Below the pieces are notes generated by a model. That model searched no databases and was not told the origin of the DNA. It was given only the letters and a program-made list of their open reading frames with translations. This document shows, one piece after another, positions 60,960-64,000 of a stretch of 64,000 nucleotides of DNA (positions are counted from its first letter, which is position 1; each line of letters begins with the position of its first letter). The stretch covers positions 1 to 64,000 of the forward strand of contig DASSEV010000004.1 in NCBI GenBank assembly GCA_035695105.1, in the 5' to 3' direction. Position numbers and translations under genes: made by a program. Source of the stretch: JAICYJ01 sp035695105. Lineage in GTDB: Bacteria; Actinomycetota; Thermoleophilia; Gaiellales; JAICJC01.

Positions 60960-61445
60960 TTGGACACGCCGACCGACACGATCCACGAGCACCACCACGA
61001 CTACCCGCCTGAGACAGGGTGGAGTACAGCCGTTTCAGCGACGCTTCACTGCCTGACAGGCTGCGCCATCGGCGAGATCCTTGGGATGGTCATCTCCACC
61101 GCGCTGGGTCTTGGCAATGCCGCATCGATCGGTATCTCCATCCTGCTTGCCTTCGTGTTCGGCTACGGGCTGACGATGCGGCCGCTCCTGAACGCGGTCG
61201 GCACGCGACGAGCGGTGCGGCTGGCGTTTGCCTCCGACACCCTCTCCATCACCACCATGGAGATCGTCGACAACCTGTTCATCATCGCCGTGCCAGGCGC
61301 GCTCGCCGCCGGCCTCACCGACAGCCTGTTCTGGTGGAGCCTGATCGTCTCGCTCATCATCGCCTTCATCGTCACAGTCCCCGTCAACCGGTGGCTGATC
61401 GCGCGCGGCAAGGGCCACGCCGTCATCCACGCCTACCACCACTGA
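60960..61445 (+). CDS. DUF4396 family membrane protein
   Basis: A 161-residue protein from TTG 60960, which has AGGAGG 6 bases upstream. A His-rich start (TIHEHHHDYPPETGWSTAV) is followed by CLTGCAIGEILGMVIST and three or four further helices (ASIGISILLAFVFGYGLTMRPLL, FWWSLIVSLIIAFIVTVPVNRWLIARG), ending in HAYHH. These are DUF4396 hallmarks. The family is uncharacterised but often lies beside metal-resistance genes, as here. Conserved Cys and His suggest metal binding. Confidence 0.85.
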   Translation: MDTPTDTIHEHHHDYPPETGWSTAVSATLHCLTGCAIGEILGMVISTALGLGNAASIGISILLAFVFGYGLTMRPLLNAVGTRRAVRLAFASDTLSITTMEIVDNLFIIAVPGALAAGLTDSLFWWSLIVSLIIAFIVTVPVNRWLIARGKGHAVIHAYHH

Positions 61446-61614
61446 GCGCACCGCTTAGCGCCGCCGAAACTGGGAGGGCACCGACCGGCGCCCTGCACAG
61501 CTACTGCGAACCGCTGTTCGTCGGCTGGACGACGCTGTCGCTCACGTCTCGCCGGAATCCGATCACGACTTCGGTGCCCGGGGACGCGGCGCTGAACCGC
61601 CCCTGCGCGCCGCC

Positions 61615-61797
61615 GTGCGCCACTACTTCAACACGACGGCGCAGCACGGGCCGAAGAAGATGGCCGGCTGCTTTGCCTGCGCGTTCGTGGCCACGGTCGA
61701 GTCAGACGAGGGGGAGGTGAAGCCGTGGTTCTCAGCGACGACGCCCGAGCTGTGGCGCGAGTGTGGCTTCACCCGTATGCCCACATACACTGACTAG
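61615..61797 (+). CDS. short uncertain open reading frame
   Basis: A 60-residue frame from GTG: RHYFNTTAQHGPKKMAGCFACAFVATVESDEGEVKPWFSATTPELW. The frame is open upstream without a standard start to about 61490. Composition is protein-like, but I recognise no family and see no ribosome site. It may be a remnant. The remaining parts of 61446-61909 hold nothing I can identify. Confidence 0.3.
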   Translation: MRHYFNTTAQHGPKKMAGCFACAFVATVESDEGEVKPWFSATTPELWRECGFTRMPTYTD

Positions 61798-61909
61798 CGC
61801 GACTCCGTCTCGGCCGGTCTGATTCCCGATTTCTTCCCATACTCGGATGAGTCAAGGCTGTTGGGAGCCCTTAGCTGGGGGTGCGCACCGGTCCGCTCGC
61901 GGGACGGCG

Positions 61910-63670
61910 CTATTCCGGCAGGCCGGCGCTACGTAGCGCGTCGCCGAGTTGACTCTTATGGTCTGGGTCGAGGAAGCGGGCCGACCGCAGGGCTGTAGCG
62001 ATGGTGAGGTCCGGCTCGACGTTGAACAGCAGATCGAGGACCATACGAGCTTCTTCTGGCCGGTCGAGGCTGGCTAACGCCGCCGCGTGGAGGACGTACG
62101 GCATGCTGAACTTCGGGTTGGACTCGCTTGCTCGGGCGGCTGCTGCAGCCGCCTCTGCGAACCGCCCTGCGGCGAAGTGCGCGTACGCGAGCCCGATGTA
62201 GGGGATATATAGAAGTGGGTCGTACGGGCTGAGTCGAATCGCACGCTGGGCATGCTCAACTGCCATGGCGTCATCTCCCTGCCAGGCGCGCACGATGGAG
62301 CTGAATCCGAGCGCCAACGCGCACGAGTTGGACAAGGCGAATGAGCGGTCGAAGGCCGCAGTAGCTGTGTTGTAGTCGTACTCCATCACGGCGATGACGA
62401 AGCCGGCAGTGGCGAGTGCGGCGGCGTCATCGCCACCGAGTGCGAGCGCGGCTCGGGCATGGTGCAACCCTGCTTGCTTCGTTTTCTCGTGGAGGCCGCC
62501 CCGCAGGTACCGTTGTTCGTGGCACCAGGCGACCATGGCATGCGCTGCCGCGTAGTCGGGATCCAGCTCGATCGCCCGATTTAGCAGAATCAACGCTTGG
62601 TCGGCGTCGTGGGGCATTGCGGTGAAAGTCAGCGGCAACGCCCGTAGATAGAGGTCGTAGGCGTCGAGGCTCTCCGGCCGTTTCCGTCGTGCCCGCTCGA
62701 TCTCTGCCTTGCGCAACGTCGGCTCGAGGATGCCGACGACGGTGATCGTCAGCTCGTCTTGAACGGCAAAGATGTCGTCCAACGCGCGGTCATACCGATC
62801 TGCCCAAATGTGGGCGCCGCTGGCGGCGTCAATCAGCTGAGCGGTAACCCGAAGACGCGAGCCGGCCCTGCGAACGCTCCCTTCCAGTACGTAGCGCACG
62901 CCGAGCTCATGTCCCACCTGCTTGACGTCCGCCGCCCTGCCTTTGTAGACGAAGCTCGAGTTGCGGGCAATGACGAAGATCCACTTGACCCGACACAGGC
63001 CCGTGATGATGTCTTCGACCATGCCATCGGCGAAATAGTCGTCTTCTGGATCGCCGCTCAGATTGGCGAAGGGCAACACCGCGATCGACGGCTTCTCAGG
63101 AAGAGGCAAGCTAGGGCGTGAATCACCGGCTCCCGGAGGACGACCGGGAACGGGAGCCCCGACGGCCTCGCCCAGCGCCCACAGATGCCATTCACCGGGC
63201 AGGCCCTTCAGTTCGTGAAGACCTCGGTCACTGAACTCAAAGCCGGATCCAGCGACCAGATCTCGCAGGGTGCCCGACACGAGTACCTCGCCTGCCTGAG
63301 ACGCGGACATCACACGGCTGGCGATGTGAACCGCGATTCCCTGCAGCTTCTCCTCTCCGGCCTCGGCCTCACCCGCATGCAAGCCGACACGGATCGCGAG
63401 ACCGAGCTCAGCGACCGCCGCCACGATCGCCTCAGCAGCATGAAGCGCCTGCGTTGGCTGCTCGAACGTCGCGAAGAATCCATCCCCAGCCGTGTCAACC
63501 TCTCGGCCATGGAACCGGCGAAGCTCTCGGCGAACCGCGGTGTGGTGGGAAACCAACAGCTCTTGCCACTGCCGATCCCCGAGTTTCACGGCAAGATCCG
63601 TCGACCCGACGATGTCGGTAAAGAGCATCGTGGCGACGAATCGCCGATCCGAATGGCCAGCCTGATTCAC
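61910..63670 (-). CDS. class III nucleotidyl cyclase with TolB-like and TPR domains
   Basis: A 586-residue protein. Residues 10-170 or so are a cyclase homology domain (ATMLFTDIVGSTDLAVKLGDRQW with the first metal Asp, GREVDTAGDGFFATFE with the second, LQGIAVHIASRVM). Residues 195-320 or so are a TolB/FlgO-like N-terminal domain (KPSIAVLPFANLSGDPEDDYFADGMVEDIITGL ... YVLEGSVRRAGSRLRVTAQLIDA). TPR-like helices follow to the end. Such soluble regulators are common in proteobacteria. Codon use is less GC-biased than neighbours (many GCT, CGA, TCG codons), which suggests acquisition. It lies next to a recombinase fragment. Confidence 0.9.
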   Translation of the reverse strand: MNQAGHSDRRFVATMLFTDIVGSTDLAVKLGDRQWQELLVSHHTAVRRELRRFHGREVDTAGDGFFATFEQPTQALHAAEAIVAAVAELGLAIRVGLHAGEAEAGEEKLQGIAVHIASRVMSASQAGEVLVSGTLRDLVAGSGFEFSDRGLHELKGLPGEWHLWALGEAVGAPVPGRPPGAGDSRPSLPLPEKPSIAVLPFANLSGDPEDDYFADGMVEDIITGLCRVKWIFVIARNSSFVYKGRAADVKQVGHELGVRYVLEGSVRRAGSRLRVTAQLIDAASGAHIWADRYDRALDDIFAVQDELTITVVGILEPTLRKAEIERARRKRPESLDAYDLYLRALPLTFTAMPHDADQALILLNRAIELDPDYAAAHAMVAWCHEQRYLRGGLHEKTKQAGLHHARAALALGGDDAAALATAGFVIAVMEYDYNTATAAFDRSFALSNSCALALGFSSIVRAWQGDDAMAVEHAQRAIRLSPYDPLLYIPYIGLAYAHFAAGRFAEAAAAAARASESNPKFSMPYVLHAAALASLDRPEEARMVLDLLFNVEPDLTIATALRSARFLDPDHKSQLGDALRSAGLPE

Positions 63671-63679
63671 CGGCCGAGC

Positions 63680-64000
63680 TTACGCTTCCGGATGGCGGCC
63701 AGCCGACCGGAGATGCGGAATGGGCCTGCCTGTCCGGACTTTCCAGGCTCGGTGGGCCGGCGCCACGGCGGGGTCTGCGCGGAACAGCGTCGCGCTACCG
63801 GCGTCCGCGAGAGGGCCGTCCGTCTCCGGCGGAATCGCTTCGCCCCGACTGTTAGACCCTCGCCCCCAGCTGGCGGTTACCCGATCCAGGACCTCCGGCG
63901 GCCTCAGGTCGTCGGGAACTAGGTGAACATAGGTCGCCATCGCGAACGCAGGCGAGTGGTGACCGAGCAAGCTTATGCCGCGGTGCGCAGCCTCGTTGCT
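63680..64000 (-). CDS. tyrosine recombinase/integrase, C-terminal end (truncated by window)
   Basis: The frame is open through the right edge, so the N-terminal part is outside the window. The visible end reads SNEAAHRGISLLGHHSPAFAMATYVHLVPDDLRPPEVLDRV. LLGHHSP followed by MATYVHL is the characteristic C-terminus of phage-type integrases: a conserved His and the nucleophilic Tyr nine residues after the second His. A tail of about 65 residues without known motifs follows. Together with the atypical cyclase gene it marks the border of a possible integrated element to the right. Confidence 0.72.
   Translation of the reverse strand, partial: SNEAAHRGISLLGHHSPAFAMATYVHLVPDDLRPPEVLDRVTASWGRGSNSRGEAIPPETDGPLADAGSATLFRADPAVAPAHRAWKVRTGRPIPHLRSAGRHPEA

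Overview
The window is high-G+C, densely coded DNA (64 kb). Gene content and order (rpmG-secE-nusG-rplKAJL, rpoBC, rpsLG-fusA-tuf, the S10-spc-alpha run, S14 of the zinc type, frequent GTG/TTG starts and GTGA/ATGA overlaps) point to an actinobacterium. Lineage signals such as the RpoB and EF-Tu sequences and the very long Ala/Glu-rich ribosomal-protein tails suggest a deep branch such as Thermoleophilia (Gaiellales/Solirubrobacterales-like). That assignment is inference; no rRNA or tRNA gene was found here.

Layout. 0-2.3 kb: the end of a cupredoxin-like protein, a histidine phosphatase, surE and a first REP-type tyrosine transposase (RAYT). 2.5-38.4 kb: one almost unbroken minus-strand block of information-processing genes. 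In transcription order it runs rpmG, secE, nusG, rplK, rplA, (L10 leader), rplJ, rplL, an NlpC/P60 protein and a lipoprotein, rpoB, rpoC, then, across a plus-strand RAYT, rpsL, rpsG, fusA, tuf, rpsJ ... rplO, secY, adk, map, rpmJ, rpsM, rpsK, rpsD, rpoA, rplQ, a DcrB-like gene and truA. infA is missing from its usual place between map and rpmJ. 38.6-41.1 kb: a four-gene overlapping operon (ArsR-type regulator, SRPBCC protein, an unknown protein, DUF1697). 41.3-49.7 kb: a secreted beta-propeller protein with a His-rich tail, a VOC protein, a D-amino-acid dehydrogenase-like flavoprotein, two DUF2269-like membrane proteins, an ABC-2 exporter and an amidase. 49.8-57.4 kb: a class III aminotransferase, a CPA1 antiporter, a His-rich CDF transporter, a truncated globin, and a GMC oxidoreductase next to an Old-Yellow-Enzyme/TMADH-type flavoprotein. 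57.5-61.8 kb: an accessory patch with two more CDF-like transporters, a small secreted protein, a SHOCT protein and a DUF4396 membrane protein, probably metal handling. 61.9-64 kb: a cyclase-TolB-TPR regulator of less GC-rich composition and the C-terminal end of a tyrosine recombinase cut by the window edge, suggesting that a mobile element lies beyond it.

The observations I consider strongest are: (1) both RAYT genes are preceded by two palindromes at similar distances (about 80-85 and 175-195 nt), each pair of its own sequence type, which looks like two independent REP/RAYT systems placed at the edges of the essential-gene cluster; (2) RpoB carries Asn438 where Escherichia coli has Ser531, the residue associated with natural rifampicin resistance in spirochaetes; (3) S3, L22 and L15 all carry long disordered basic-then-Ala/Glu tails, with a 75-bp tandem repeat in rpsC; (4) RpoC has an extra domain of roughly 170-200 residues; (5) the ArsR-type regulator appears to be read from a leaderless promoter overlapping a perfect CAAGA-N3-TCTTG operator.
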